Assembly (NCBI GenBank): GCA_013360215.1
Contig: JABWCP010000011.1
Coordinates: 25,164 to 89,163 of the forward strand
Length of the DNA: 64,000 nucleotides
Reading direction: 5' to 3'
Origin: a bacterium
GTDB taxonomy: Bacteria; CLD3; SB21
Positions 9,423 to 16,924 of this stretch are shown here, piece after piece. The first letter of the stretch is position 1; each line of letters opens with the position of its first letter. A model generated the notes under the pieces. It ran no database searches, was not told where the DNA came from, and saw nothing but the letters and a program-made list of their open reading frames with translations. The translations under genes were made by a program, and so were the position numbers.

Positions 9423-9451
9423 AATGTAGGCGATTTCTCTAAAAACTTCAA
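9423..9451 (-). promoter_or_regulatory. Putative sigma-70-type promoter for the hpt operon
   Basis: On the minus strand TTGAAG (9446-9451) and TACATT (9423-9428) are separated by exactly 17 bases. Transcription would begin near 9416, about 22 bases before the hpt start. Both boxes differ from consensus at two positions, so this is a plausible but unproven promoter in the 132-bp divergent region shared with rdgB. Confidence 0.4.
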
Positions 9452-9526
9452 TTTGTTTTCCGCACGAATAATTCCTTTAGCCTTTGCTCTTTTTTTATGA
9501 CATTGGTGAATACAACGGAGCACACG

Positions 9527-10138
9527 ATGGAAATTGTTTTAGCAACAAGTAATCCCAAAAAAGTAAAAGAAATGAATGCTATTATGAGCGGGATGCAAGT
9601 CCGGTTCAGACGGCTGAATGAATTTTCTGATGTACCGGAAATCATTGAGGACGGATTGACGTTTAAGGCCAATGCATTAAAAAAAGCGCACGTGATATTT
9701 GAGCATACGGGGATAATGGCGCTCGCGGATGACTCGGGTATCGAAGTGGATGCGCTGGGCGGAAAACCCGGTGTTTTTTCGGCACGGTATGCCGGCCCGT
9801 CACAAGACGATCGTGCTAATCTGGAAAAATTGTTACGGGATACAGAGCATGTGCCGGATGAAAAGCGTACCGCGCGCTTTCATTGCGTCATCGCGCTGGT
9901 GTGGGGTCAAGCCGGTAATGCGATGGAAAAAACATTTCACGGTGTGATGGAAGGCGCGCTTCTGCGTGCGCCGCGCGGAACACATGGTTTTGGCTATGAT
10001 CCTATTTTTATGGTGCCTCAATACGATGGAAAAGCCGCCGCGGAATTAGATCCTGATCTTAAAAATAAAATCAGTCATCGCGGTCGAGCGTTGGAACAGT
10101 TTAAAACATTTTTTGAAAAAGAATTTTCTATACGATGA
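9527..10138 (+). CDS. rdgB: XTP/dITP pyrophosphatase (RdgB/HAM1 family)
   Basis: A 203-residue housekeeping enzyme that hydrolyses non-canonical purine triphosphates (ITP, dITP, XTP) to monophosphates, keeping deaminated bases out of DNA and RNA. Family motifs are the start VLATSNPKKVKEM, TFKANALKKA, ADDSGIEVDALGG, PGVFSARYAG and GFGYDPIF, and SHRGRAL at the end. I choose the ATG at 9527, which has GGAG at 9516-9519; the frame is open ten codons further upstream without conserved sequence. The stop overlaps the next start by four bases (ATGA). Confidence 0.95.
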   Translation: MEIVLATSNPKKVKEMNAIMSGMQVRFRRLNEFSDVPEIIEDGLTFKANALKKAHVIFEHTGIMALADDSGIEVDALGGKPGVFSARYAGPSQDDRANLEKLLRDTEHVPDEKRTARFHCVIALVWGQAGNAMEKTFHGVMEGALLRAPRGTHGFGYDPIFMVPQYDGKAAAELDPDLKNKISHRGRALEQFKTFFEKEFSIR

Positions 10139-10914
10139 AAAATAACCTTTTTAAAATTACATCCGTTCTAGCGGTGACGCTCATCGGTATCGTGGTGAGC
10201 TGCAAAAATGATCAAACAAAAAATTCGGTCAACCTATCGGCCGATTCAAACATCGTAAAAAACGATACAATGTTGCTATCCAAAGTAATGCCTAAAGGGA
10301 TTATTACACGATTGCCGGGTTCAGATTCGGTTGTAGCGCTGACATTGGATGCCTGTGAGTCACTGATCCCTTCTTATTTTGACACTACGATTTTAAACTA
10401 TTTGTTGCTTGAGCGTATTCCGTTTACTCTGTTTATGACGGGCAATTTTGCCGTACGAAATCGGGAGACATTACGTATGTTGGCGGGTTATGAATGGATA
10501 GATATTCAAAATCATTCCTACCATCATCACCTGCACATGGAGTCGCTGAGTGACAGTGCGGTTGTAGCCGAAGTGAGATCGGCGGAAGATACTATTTTTT
10601 CGATCACGGGCCGACGAACAAAGTTGTTTCGTTTTCCGGGCGGAAATTACGATACGCTGACATTAAATCGTGTCGAACACTTGGGCTATCGCGTCGTCCA
10701 CTGGAGTTTCGAAAGTGGGGATCCGGACAAAAAAATTACGCCACAAAAGATGATTCCGTGGGTTACATCCAAAACACGACCGGGGGGTATTTTGATTTTT
10801 CATATCAACGGCCGCGGGTATGCTACAGGCAAGGCTTTACCGGAAATCGTCACGCATCTGCGTAACACCGGTTATCACTTTGCGAAGCTTAATGACTACA
10901 CCTTCGCCGAATAA
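10135..10914 (+). CDS. Lipoprotein polysaccharide deacetylase (NodB-like)
   Basis: A 259-residue lipoprotein (lipobox VVSC, C23) with a NodB-homology domain. Motif 1 is ALTLDACES, where D72 would be the general base; the second Asp of the usual TFDD is Ala. Motif 2 is NHSYHHH (H127 and H131 as metal ligands). Motif 3 is FRFPGGNYD, and ILIFHI supplies the last His. The TLDAC form occurs in a recognised subgroup, so activity is plausible with a changed metal site. The likely substrate is an N-acetylated envelope polysaccharide or peptidoglycan. It is translationally coupled to rdgB and meets the MoxR-type gene tail to tail. Confidence 0.8.
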   Translation: MKNNLFKITSVLAVTLIGIVVSCKNDQTKNSVNLSADSNIVKNDTMLLSKVMPKGIITRLPGSDSVVALTLDACESLIPSYFDTTILNYLLLERIPFTLFMTGNFAVRNRETLRMLAGYEWIDIQNHSYHHHLHMESLSDSAVVAEVRSAEDTIFSITGRRTKLFRFPGGNYDTLTLNRVEHLGYRVVHWSFESGDPDKKITPQKMIPWVTSKTRPGGILIFHINGRGYATGKALPEIVTHLRNTGYHFAKLNDYTFAE

Positions 10915-10921
10915 GTGATTT

Positions 10922-12397
10922 TTATTCCTCTTCCTCTTTTTCCCAATTGATTTTACCGAGCATCGTACCCATGATGTCTTTGTAGCTTACATGCGATTCG
11001 ATCCAGTCTTTGCTTAACGACGAATTTTGATGAAGGCCTTCCAAAACAAACTCCATCGCTGTTGCCAAGGTCATCGCGTCTTTGTTTTCTGTTTTCATGT
11101 ATTTGGCGGCGACATCGCGTAAGCCGGGAATGGATAATAATTTGGCGTTGTACGATGCAAAAGATTCTTCGTTAGAAAGCTCCAGTTTGTTGCCGGTGGA
11201 AAACCAACTAAGGATGGATTGGTACGTCGGGAGATTTTTTTTGTTGAGCGGGTCGGGAAAGTATTGTTTAAATGTCGCTTTGACGGCGCGCCCGATCAAT
11301 ACTTTAGCGACAGAGGCCATACCTTGTTGTTCGCCTTCATAGACGAGTTCGATTTTTCCGGTGATCGAAGGGATGAGATAAAACAAATCGCAGATACGCG
11401 GAAAAGATGTTTCTTCGTGCAATAGTATCATGCGTCGCTCGATGGTGCTCAGAAGGTTTTCCATGCACGAAATCGTAAGCCGGGCGCTTACTCCGGATTT
11501 TTGATCAATGAATTCACTGCCGCGCGCTTGAAAGGCGATATTTTCGACAATCTCACGGAAATAATCGGGTATGGCGATCGTAGCCGGATTTCGATCTTCC
11601 CACGCTTCCTGACGTGTGATACGAATGCCGTCCTCTATTTGTGTGGGGTAATGGGTCAGGATTTGCGAGTCAATACGATCTTTGAGCGGCGTGATAATGC
11701 TGCCGCGATTGGTATAATCTTCGGGATTTGCCGAAAAGACAATCATGATGTCCAGCGGGATACGAATATTGAACCCGCGAATCTGAAAATCTTTTTCTTC
11801 CAAAATATTAAACAAACTAACCTGAATGCGCGGTTGGAGATCGGGTAATTCATTGATGGCAAAAATGCCGCGGTTGCTGCGAGGGATAACACCAAAGTGC
11901 ATGACGCGTTCATCGGCGTAGTGAAGTTTTTGGGTAGCCGCTTTGATCGGGTCGATATCGCCGATCAGATCGGCGACGGTTACATCGGGTGTGGCCAATT
12001 TTTCACCGTAGCGCTCATGGCGCGGCCACCATGTGATCGGTGTGGCATCACCGTATTTTTCCACGGCATCTTTGGCCGCTCGTGAAACCGGATCAAATGG
12101 ATTGTCGTTGAGCGGTGCCTCTTCGATGACGGGGATTTCTTCGTCTAAAAGATTGGTAAGGCTGCGCAGAATACGTGTCTTAGCTTGTCCGCGTAATCCC
12201 AATAGGATAATATCGTGTTTGGATAAAATAGCATGAATGAGTTCAGGTATAACGGTTTTATCATAGCCGATGATATTGGGAAAAATTGTTTCGCCCTGTT
12301 TCAGTTTGCGCATCAGATTGCGCCGCATTTCATCTTTGACCGATAAAGCTTGATAGCCTGAAGATTTGAGTTCGCCGAGCGTCCGCGGTTTTGCCAT
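10922..12397 (-). CDS. MoxR/ChlI-like AAA+ ATPase
   Basis: A 491-residue AAA+ protein resembling the magnesium-chelatase ChlI / MoxR group. Walker A is GLRGQAKT (residues 67-74; Ala before Lys is normal for MoxR). A Walker-B-like GIFAINELPDL, sensor 1 (MIVFSANPEDYTNRG) and the arginine-finger region PLKDRIDSQ follow. The C-terminal 200 residues are helical. Such ATPases usually act as chaperones with a von Willebrand A partner, but no VWA gene is next to it here. AGAGGA precedes the start. It appears to be a single-gene unit, separated from skp upstream by a terminator. Confidence 0.82.
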   Translation of the reverse strand: MAKPRTLGELKSSGYQALSVKDEMRRNLMRKLKQGETIFPNIIGYDKTVIPELIHAILSKHDIILLGLRGQAKTRILRSLTNLLDEEIPVIEEAPLNDNPFDPVSRAAKDAVEKYGDATPITWWPRHERYGEKLATPDVTVADLIGDIDPIKAATQKLHYADERVMHFGVIPRSNRGIFAINELPDLQPRIQVSLFNILEEKDFQIRGFNIRIPLDIMIVFSANPEDYTNRGSIITPLKDRIDSQILTHYPTQIEDGIRITRQEAWEDRNPATIAIPDYFREIVENIAFQARGSEFIDQKSGVSARLTISCMENLLSTIERRMILLHEETSFPRICDLFYLIPSITGKIELVYEGEQQGMASVAKVLIGRAVKATFKQYFPDPLNKKNLPTYQSILSWFSTGNKLELSNEESFASYNAKLLSIPGLRDVAAKYMKTENKDAMTLATAMEFVLEGLHQNSSLSKDWIESHVSYKDIMGTMLGKINWEKEEEE

Positions 12398-12479
12398 ATA
12401 TATCCTCTATTGTAAAGTGGTCTTAATCTAATACGATTATAGGTGATCTTCAACGCTCAGGTTTGAGAATTGTGCTGAT

Positions 12480-12513
12480 AAAAAAAAGCCGCTTCGGTTT
12501 AACGAAGCGGCTT
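12480..12513 (-). terminator. Intrinsic terminator after skp
   Basis: Perfect 11-bp stem (12486-12496 with 12503-12513) around a six-base loop. On the minus strand it is followed by a run of seven or eight T. It begins 22 bases after the skp stop codon and separates the plsY-skp unit from the ATPase gene. Confidence 0.92.
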
Positions 12514-12534
12514 ATGTCGACAATGTAAATCAAA

Positions 12535-13152
12535 TTATTTTTTCGTCGTGTCTTTACCGCTGAAAGGTACCGGCATAGACGGAGGTACTTTGGAGTTGAG
12601 TTCGTTGAGCAGTGTTTCCGTCAGGTCGTGGCCGGTTTCGCCGTATACGATCAATCCTTCGACGGGCGTGCCAAGGATAACGGTATATCCGTTATCTTTA
12701 CCGTATTTTTGAATAAACGTGCTGATGTCCTGGAAAATAGGTTCCATCAGTTGGGATTGTTTTTGATTGACCTGTTGCTGCAGTGATTGCTGCAATTGGT
12801 AAAATTCGGATTGTTTACGTTGAAAGGATTCCATCTGCGGTGCCATAGCGGCCGAACTTAAGACTTTAGATTTTTTTTCAAGGTCTTCGCCGATGGTTTG
12901 CAGCTCCGCATAACGCTTTTGCAAGTCAGCTTGGAAAGGCGCTGTTTCTTCTTGCAGTTTTTGCTGAATTGCGAGCGCGGGTTTGTACTGTGCAAGCAAC
13001 GCATCCGATTTGATGAAGCCGACTTTGGAACCGCCTTTTTCGAGCGAAGTTACTTTGACGAATAAAATGATCATACCGATCAGAAGCAAAGCGCCGAGCG
13101 CCACGCCGGCGTAAAGCAGGTTCTTAGAATTATTTCCGGATTCTTGAGACAT
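12535..13152 (-). CDS. OmpH/Skp-like periplasmic chaperone, membrane-anchored
   Basis: A 205-residue protein with a short polar N-terminus, one membrane helix (about 13-32) and an OmpH/Skp domain. KVGFIKSDALLAQY is the first strand, a long Gln-rich coiled coil spans about 65-150 (QLQQSLQQQVNQKQ), and DNGYTVILG is the closing strand. Skp binds unfolded outer-membrane proteins in the periplasm. Here the hydrophobic segment lacks a clear cleavage site, so the protein is probably tethered to the inner membrane. It follows the unknown gene at 13171 by 18 bases and ends at a strong terminator. Confidence 0.82.
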   Translation of the reverse strand: MSQESGNNSKNLLYAGVALGALLLIGMIILFVKVTSLEKGGSKVGFIKSDALLAQYKPALAIQQKLQEETAPFQADLQKRYAELQTIGEDLEKKSKVLSSAAMAPQMESFQRKQSEFYQLQQSLQQQVNQKQSQLMEPIFQDISTFIQKYGKDNGYTVILGTPVEGLIVYGETGHDLTETLLNELNSKVPPSMPVPFSGKDTTKK

Positions 13153-13170
13153 GGGATTCTCCTTGTTATT

Positions 13171-13989
13171 TTATGATAATGTAGGAATTTGTTTGTGTTG
13201 ATCGGCGGCGATCAAGGTGCTGATATTCATCAGCACGGGAAACATCTCCGTATCACGCGCCAAATTTTCGACCGTTGCGGACTTGACAGCGATGGCGTGA
13301 CGTTCATTGAATACCGCAAATTTGAATCGGCATTTTTCAAATAATTCGATCAATTCCGTCTGAATAAAAGGATTTTCAAACGTATGTTGAATCGTTTCTT
13401 TATCATAATTGGAAAAAACGATCCCGTGGCGTTGGTACGCATACCGGCGCGCATTGAGCACCATCGGTGCATAAAATTCTACGTCCAAAGATTCGCGAAT
13501 ATCCACGCGCGGATTGACAATAACCATCTGAAACGGCTGGGGTACCCGTACAGCGATGGTGATAAGCCCTTGCTCACCGATAATCGTTTTTTGATCCGCG
13601 GTTTCTTTCCCCAAAAAAGTTAATGAAATGCGTATATCCGTCTGGCCGTCGCGAATACTATAGCTGCAACCGCGTTCGCTGATCAATCCCCGGGATGTCG
13701 CATGCTCCCGGTGAAAATGCCTGAGCTGTACATGGTTATGCGTAGCCGTTATGGCAAACACTTCCATCACGTCGCGATCATCCAAAATATAAGACCAGTA
13801 ACGTCTGATCAAAAAGACCACGCATGTGAGAACGGAAACAAACCCTAGGATCAAAAGAAAGGCCTCGTATTCGCCGTCGATAGCGCGGCGGAGATCTTTG
13901 ATGAGCCAACCCGCTCCGACAACGATGGTAAGGGCCAGCACGGCGTACCAAAAAAACCGATAACGGAGGACTGCGTAAATCGCCTGCAC
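13171..13989 (-). CDS. Two-helix membrane protein of unknown function
   Basis: A 272-residue protein starting at a GTG one base after the plsY stop. Two hydrophobic helices lie near the N-terminus (about 11-30 and 42-62). The remaining 200 residues are a soluble, beta-containing domain with an LRHFHREHATSRG segment and several short hydrophobic strands. I do not recognise a family. Its position between plsY (phospholipid synthesis) and skp (outer-membrane assembly) suggests an envelope role, which is inference from context only. Confidence 0.6.
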   Translation of the reverse strand: MQAIYAVLRYRFFWYAVLALTIVVGAGWLIKDLRRAIDGEYEAFLLILGFVSVLTCVVFLIRRYWSYILDDRDVMEVFAITATHNHVQLRHFHREHATSRGLISERGCSYSIRDGQTDIRISLTFLGKETADQKTIIGEQGLITIAVRVPQPFQMVIVNPRVDIRESLDVEFYAPMVLNARRYAYQRHGIVFSNYDKETIQHTFENPFIQTELIELFEKCRFKFAVFNERHAIAVKSATVENLARDTEMFPVLMNISTLIAADQHKQIPTLS

Positions 13990-13990
13990 G

Positions 13991-14653
13991 TCAGACAGCC
14001 TGATTGGGGGTAACGGGTTTTGCAGCGCCGAATTTTTTTTCTTCGCCTCGCATCAAACGCCGTATATTTTCGCGGTGAGTAAAAGTGATGAGCGCCATGA
14101 CAAAGAGACTAAAACCCAACAAGTAATCGGAAACAGGTAGTTGTAACACAAAACGCTGGATAAAAACAACGATTGGAAAAACCCATGAACCGATGATTGA
14201 GCCCAGGGAAACATAGCGTGTGAGCGCAAAAATCAGAATAAATGTTGCGAAACAAATACCGACAGGTAACGGTGCTACACCCAATACTGCGCCGGCCATG
14301 GTTAAAACGCCTTTTCCGCCTTTGAATCCGAAAAATATGGTCCATATATGCCCGGCAACAGCGGCGATAGCCGCTAAGATTCGTACCAGAGTGATCTCCA
14401 ACGGTGTCGCATCAAATGCAGAGTATAAGGCATCAGTAAGCCACAACGATGAGATCAGACCTTTGAGAATATCAATAATGGCGACGACAGCTCCCCAGCG
14501 TCCCCCGAGCAATCGGATCGCATTGGTCATACCTGCATTGCCGCTACCGTAGGTGCGAATATCCACACCTTTTATCCAACGGGATATTAGAATACTCGGA
14601 CTGATTGAGCCTAGGAGATAAGCTATTATAAGTATTGCTAAGAGTGAAATCAT
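13991..14653 (-). CDS. plsY: Acyl-phosphate:glycerol-3-phosphate acyltransferase PlsY
   Basis: A 220-residue inner-membrane enzyme that acylates glycerol-3-phosphate at position 1 using acyl-phosphate, the first step of phospholipid synthesis. It has about five membrane helices and the family loops: GSISPSILISRW, GSGNAGMTNAIRLLG, GHIWTIFFGFKGGKGV and a C-terminal THRENIRRL motif. I take the ATG at 14651-14653, which has AGAGAAC upstream. The open frame goes 39 codons further, but that part overlaps a terminator and lacks the family N-terminus. It is the first gene of plsY-unknown-skp. Confidence 0.93.
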   Translation of the reverse strand: MISLLAILIIAYLLGSISPSILISRWIKGVDIRTYGSGNAGMTNAIRLLGGRWGAVVAIIDILKGLISSLWLTDALYSAFDATPLEITLVRILAAIAAVAGHIWTIFFGFKGGKGVLTMAGAVLGVAPLPVGICFATFILIFALTRYVSLGSIIGSWVFPIVVFIQRFVLQLPVSDYLLGFSLFVMALITFTHRENIRRLMRGEEKKFGAAKPVTPNQAV

Positions 14654-14746
14654 GATGTTCTCTATGTTACTGAACGGCGCATGATACGTAATAATGTAAG
14701 AAAATTCAATGTTATATTTGAAATGTGTGAGATACTCTAAATACAT

Positions 14747-14779
14747 CAAACCCTCATGCTGACCAAACATGAGGGTTTG
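14747..14779 (-). terminator. Probable terminator after the first receiver gene
   Basis: A perfect 12-bp stem (14747-14758 with 14768-14779) with a nine-base loop. On the minus strand it is followed by a modestly T-rich stretch. It lies 39 bases past the receiver gene stop and 94 bases before plsY, so it most likely ends the receiver transcript. Confidence 0.7.
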
Positions 14780-14817
14780 TTATTAAGAAAAGGAGGAGGA
14801 TTCAAAACGGGTACAGT

Positions 14818-15237
14818 CTAAATCTGTGTATGCCGAAAGCCGCCGGGCGAATCACTGATACGACCATTCAAGCGTTGAGTTTTTCCCAGATTCACAATGA
14901 TTGCAGGGATTTGATCCATGTCCGTAGATTTATCAAGAAAAAAATCGGCACCATAAAATATGCATCGGCTTTTAAATTGAGGATACGGATGTTGCGTAAA
15001 CATGATAACAATCGGGGGTGAAGACAGGTTTTTGATCTGAGTCAAAACACCGACGCCGCTGCCATCCCGCATTTTGATGTCCAGTATGACAACGTCAGGA
15101 CGTATTGTGCTTACGGATTCTAACGCTTGTGCGGCACGGGCTTCAGTTTCTATAAAAACATCCCGGCATTCCTCCGTAATCAACGTTTTTAAACGCTCTC
15201 GTATAAGCTCCGAATCATCTATGATCAGTATGCGCAT
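14818..15237 (-). CDS. Receiver-only response regulator, paralogue 1
   Basis: A 139-residue single-domain regulator. Conserved receiver residues are D7-D8 (ILIIDDSE), phosphoacceptor D53 (VVILDIKM) and the Lys in FFLDKS. The motif MFTQHPYPQFKSRC is shared almost exactly with the neighbour at 15546-15911, so the two are recent or functionally constrained paralogues. There is no output domain, only a short tail. The frame is open upstream of 15237 but nothing there looks like a receiver. The single-gene transcript is flanked by terminators. The 5' region carries the 43-bp element at 15402-15444, about 165 bases before the start. Confidence 0.85.
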   Translation of the reverse strand: MRILIIDDSELIRERLKTLITEECRDVFIETEARAAQALESVSTIRPDVVILDIKMRDGSGVGVLTQIKNLSSPPIVIMFTQHPYPQFKSRCIFYGADFFLDKSTDMDQIPAIIVNLGKTQRLNGRISDSPGGFRHTQI

Positions 15238-15401
15238 ATACTTATTCCGTAAAAAATAAAAATTTAGTGTTCGAACGATCGTGCAAGAAAATATATAAAA
15301 CCGAGCAGAATGAATATAATACATCACGTGATCATACTAGAACACAATGTCTGATTAGATATTGATGCCTACATAAGATAATCAAAATTAAGTTATTTGT
15401 C

Positions 15402-15444
15402 TGTAGGTAAATGGCTGAAAATCGTGTAGGTAATTTACCTACAA
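15402..15444. promoter_or_regulatory. 43-bp palindromic element, copy 1
   Basis: It contains a perfect 19-bp inverted repeat, TGTAGGTAATTTACCTACA (15425-15443), preceded by another half site TGTAGGTAA (15402-15410) whose start is exactly 23 bases upstream. A CTGAAAAT block (15415-15422) sits between them. The same arrangement occurs at 16013-16055. It lies in the 308-bp gap upstream of the first receiver gene, which also holds the terminator of the second receiver gene and a small ATCACGTGAT palindrome (15323-15332). It looks like an operator for a dimeric regulator; which one is unknown. Confidence 0.75.
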
Positions 15445-15485
15445 ATCTTGATGAGGCAGGATTAAGTTTAAATTAATCAAAGCAA

Positions 15486-15525
15486 GGTAAAACAAAACAA
15501 CCTGCGATGAGTTCGCAGGTTGTTT
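15486..15525 (-). terminator. Terminator after the second receiver gene
   Basis: Perfect 13-bp stem (15495-15507 with 15513-15525) and a five-base loop, followed on the minus strand by a T-rich tail (TGTTTTACC). It starts 20 bases after the stop of the receiver gene at 15546. Confidence 0.88.
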
Positions 15526-15545
15526 ATGTTAAAATCAAAATGGGA

Positions 15546-15911
15546 TCAATTCATCGCGATTTTTTCGAGGACATCACCGATACGATCAAATTCGCTGGTT
15601 TTGTCAAAAAAATAGTCGGCTCCATATTGGAGGCAACGATCCCTAAACTGTGGATAAGGGTACTGTGTAAACATAATAATAACCGGCGGTTTTGGCTCGG
15701 ATTTTAGTTGTTTAAGGACTTCGATGCCGTTCCCTCCGGGCATCTTAATGTCCAAAATTACTACATCCGGTTTTTGCATGATAGCCTGTCGAATTGTATC
15801 AGGCGCCGTTTCCGCATGACCGACTAATTCCAGATTTTTATGCAACTCATGTATTAATGATGAAAGGCGATCATACACTAGCGCTGAATCATCTGCAATC
15901 AGTATTCGCAC
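15546..15911 (-). CDS. Receiver-only response regulator, paralogue 2
   Basis: A 121-residue single receiver domain. D7-D8 (ILIADDSA), phosphoacceptor D54 (VVILDIKMPGGNG) and the Lys in YFFDKTSE are present. MFTQYPYPQFRDRC matches the neighbouring paralogue. With no output domain it should act as a phosphate sink, a phosphorelay intermediate or by protein-protein contact. The stand-alone Hpt protein at 9002-9394 and the REC-kinase at 39205 are conceivable partners, but this is speculation. The upstream 360-bp gap (15912-16271) holds no gene; its clear feature is the second 43-bp element at 16013-16055, about 100 bases before the start. Confidence 0.87.
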   Translation of the reverse strand: MRILIADDSALVYDRLSSLIHELHKNLELVGHAETAPDTIRQAIMQKPDVVILDIKMPGGNGIEVLKQLKSEPKPPVIIMFTQYPYPQFRDRCLQYGADYFFDKTSEFDRIGDVLEKIAMN

Positions 15912-16012
15912 AATACCCCTTTTCTCTTTTGTCCCCTAAAAGAGACTCTTATTATTTTACGATAATAGACCCAAGTAACATTTGAAATATAATGTTCGAA
16001 ATCACGAAAGTA

Positions 16013-16055
16013 TGTAGGTATTTTTCTGAAAATATTGTAGGTAAATTACCTACAA
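16013..16055. promoter_or_regulatory. 43-bp palindromic element, copy 2
   Basis: It contains TGTAGGTAAATTACCTACA (16036-16054), a perfect 19-bp inverted repeat identical to copy 1 except for the central base, and an upstream half site TGTAGGTA at 16013. The 23-bp spacing and the CTGAAAAT block match copy 1, and total length is the same. The rest of the 360-bp gap around it is AT-rich with no open frame. Orientation relative to the downstream receiver gene is the same as for copy 1. Confidence 0.75.
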
Positions 16056-16271
16056 GATTTATTTAAACTAAACATTTACAATATAAACATATAACTGTTT
16101 AAATTTATTTTAAGGGTTATATAAAACTGCTTTGATCCAATCCACTCAGGTGTTCGATCATTAGGAAATGAAATGTGAATCAAGGAGAATGAAAAAAATT
16201 AGTTGGTATTCAGAGGATCAGCGGAGGCAAACAAGATTCAATACACAAAAAATAAAAACACAAAGTAGAAT

Positions 16272-16916
16272 TTACTCGACTAATTTTTTTTGAATGGCGT
16301 AGCGGATAATTTCGGCATTAGATGTTAGATTCATTTTTTCAAGAATACGGTCTCGCATCGAATTAACCGTTTTGGGGCTGATGCTGAGTGCTTCACCGAT
16401 CTCTTTGGGTGACAATCCTTGTGCGATCAAGCGCATAACCTCGTATTCACGATCCGATAGATTGGTATGGGGTTCATCCGCTCCGGTATCTTTTTCAGCT
16501 AGGATCATGGCTACAGCTTTGGTGATAAATTTTTTTCCGGCCTTTACTGTACGAATTGCTTCGACCAGCTCGTCCGATGCGACGGATTTATTGATATATC
16601 CCATAGCGCCTAGGCGAATCGCACGTTCGGCGTATTGGCTTTCCGGATAAGCCGTTAGTATCAGAACCGGTAATTGAGGTCTTATCATACGCACCTGTTT
16701 GAGTGCTTCTAATCCCGTGACACCTGGCATCGAAATGTCCATCAACGCGACATCAAATATTTCCGTCTGAATGCAGCCAATTAATTCGTCGGCATTCGAC
16801 GCGTGTGTGATGTGGCAACGCGGATAACGTTCTAGTACCGTTTCGGCAAGGCCTTTGCGTACGATAGCGTGATCATCAGCAATAAGAATGCAAGCTATGG
16901 GAGCGGGCTGTTCCAT
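16272..16916 (-). CDS. NarL/FixJ-type response regulator
   Basis: A 214-residue DNA-binding regulator. The receiver domain (about 8-125) has D14-D15 and phosphoacceptor D60 (VALMDISMPG), with the Lys in GYINKSV. A LuxR-type helix-turn-helix follows at about 150-205 (LSDREYEVMRLIAQG, SPKEIGEALSISPKTVNSM). Its start lies 8 bases after the sensor kinase stop, so the two form a transcriptional unit and almost certainly a cognate pair. It is a candidate, untested, for binding the two palindromic elements just downstream. Confidence 0.93.
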   Translation of the reverse strand: MEQPAPIACILIADDHAIVRKGLAETVLERYPRCHITHASNADELIGCIQTEIFDVALMDISMPGVTGLEALKQVRMIRPQLPVLILTAYPESQYAERAIRLGAMGYINKSVASDELVEAIRTVKAGKKFITKAVAMILAEKDTGADEPHTNLSDREYEVMRLIAQGLSPKEIGEALSISPKTVNSMRDRILEKMNLTSNAEIIRYAIQKKLVE

Positions 16917-16924
16917 AATGTGGT

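Noticed and set aside
9395-9523. N-terminal extension of the Hpt protein
   Set aside because: The 43 extra codons are Lys/Cys-rich with no conservation signal, while GAGGTG directly precedes the ATG at 9394.
15425-16054. Palindromes as standard NarL heptamer sites
   Set aside because: The half site reads TTACCTACA and does not clearly match the TACYYMT heptamer with its usual spacing. I keep the regulator open.
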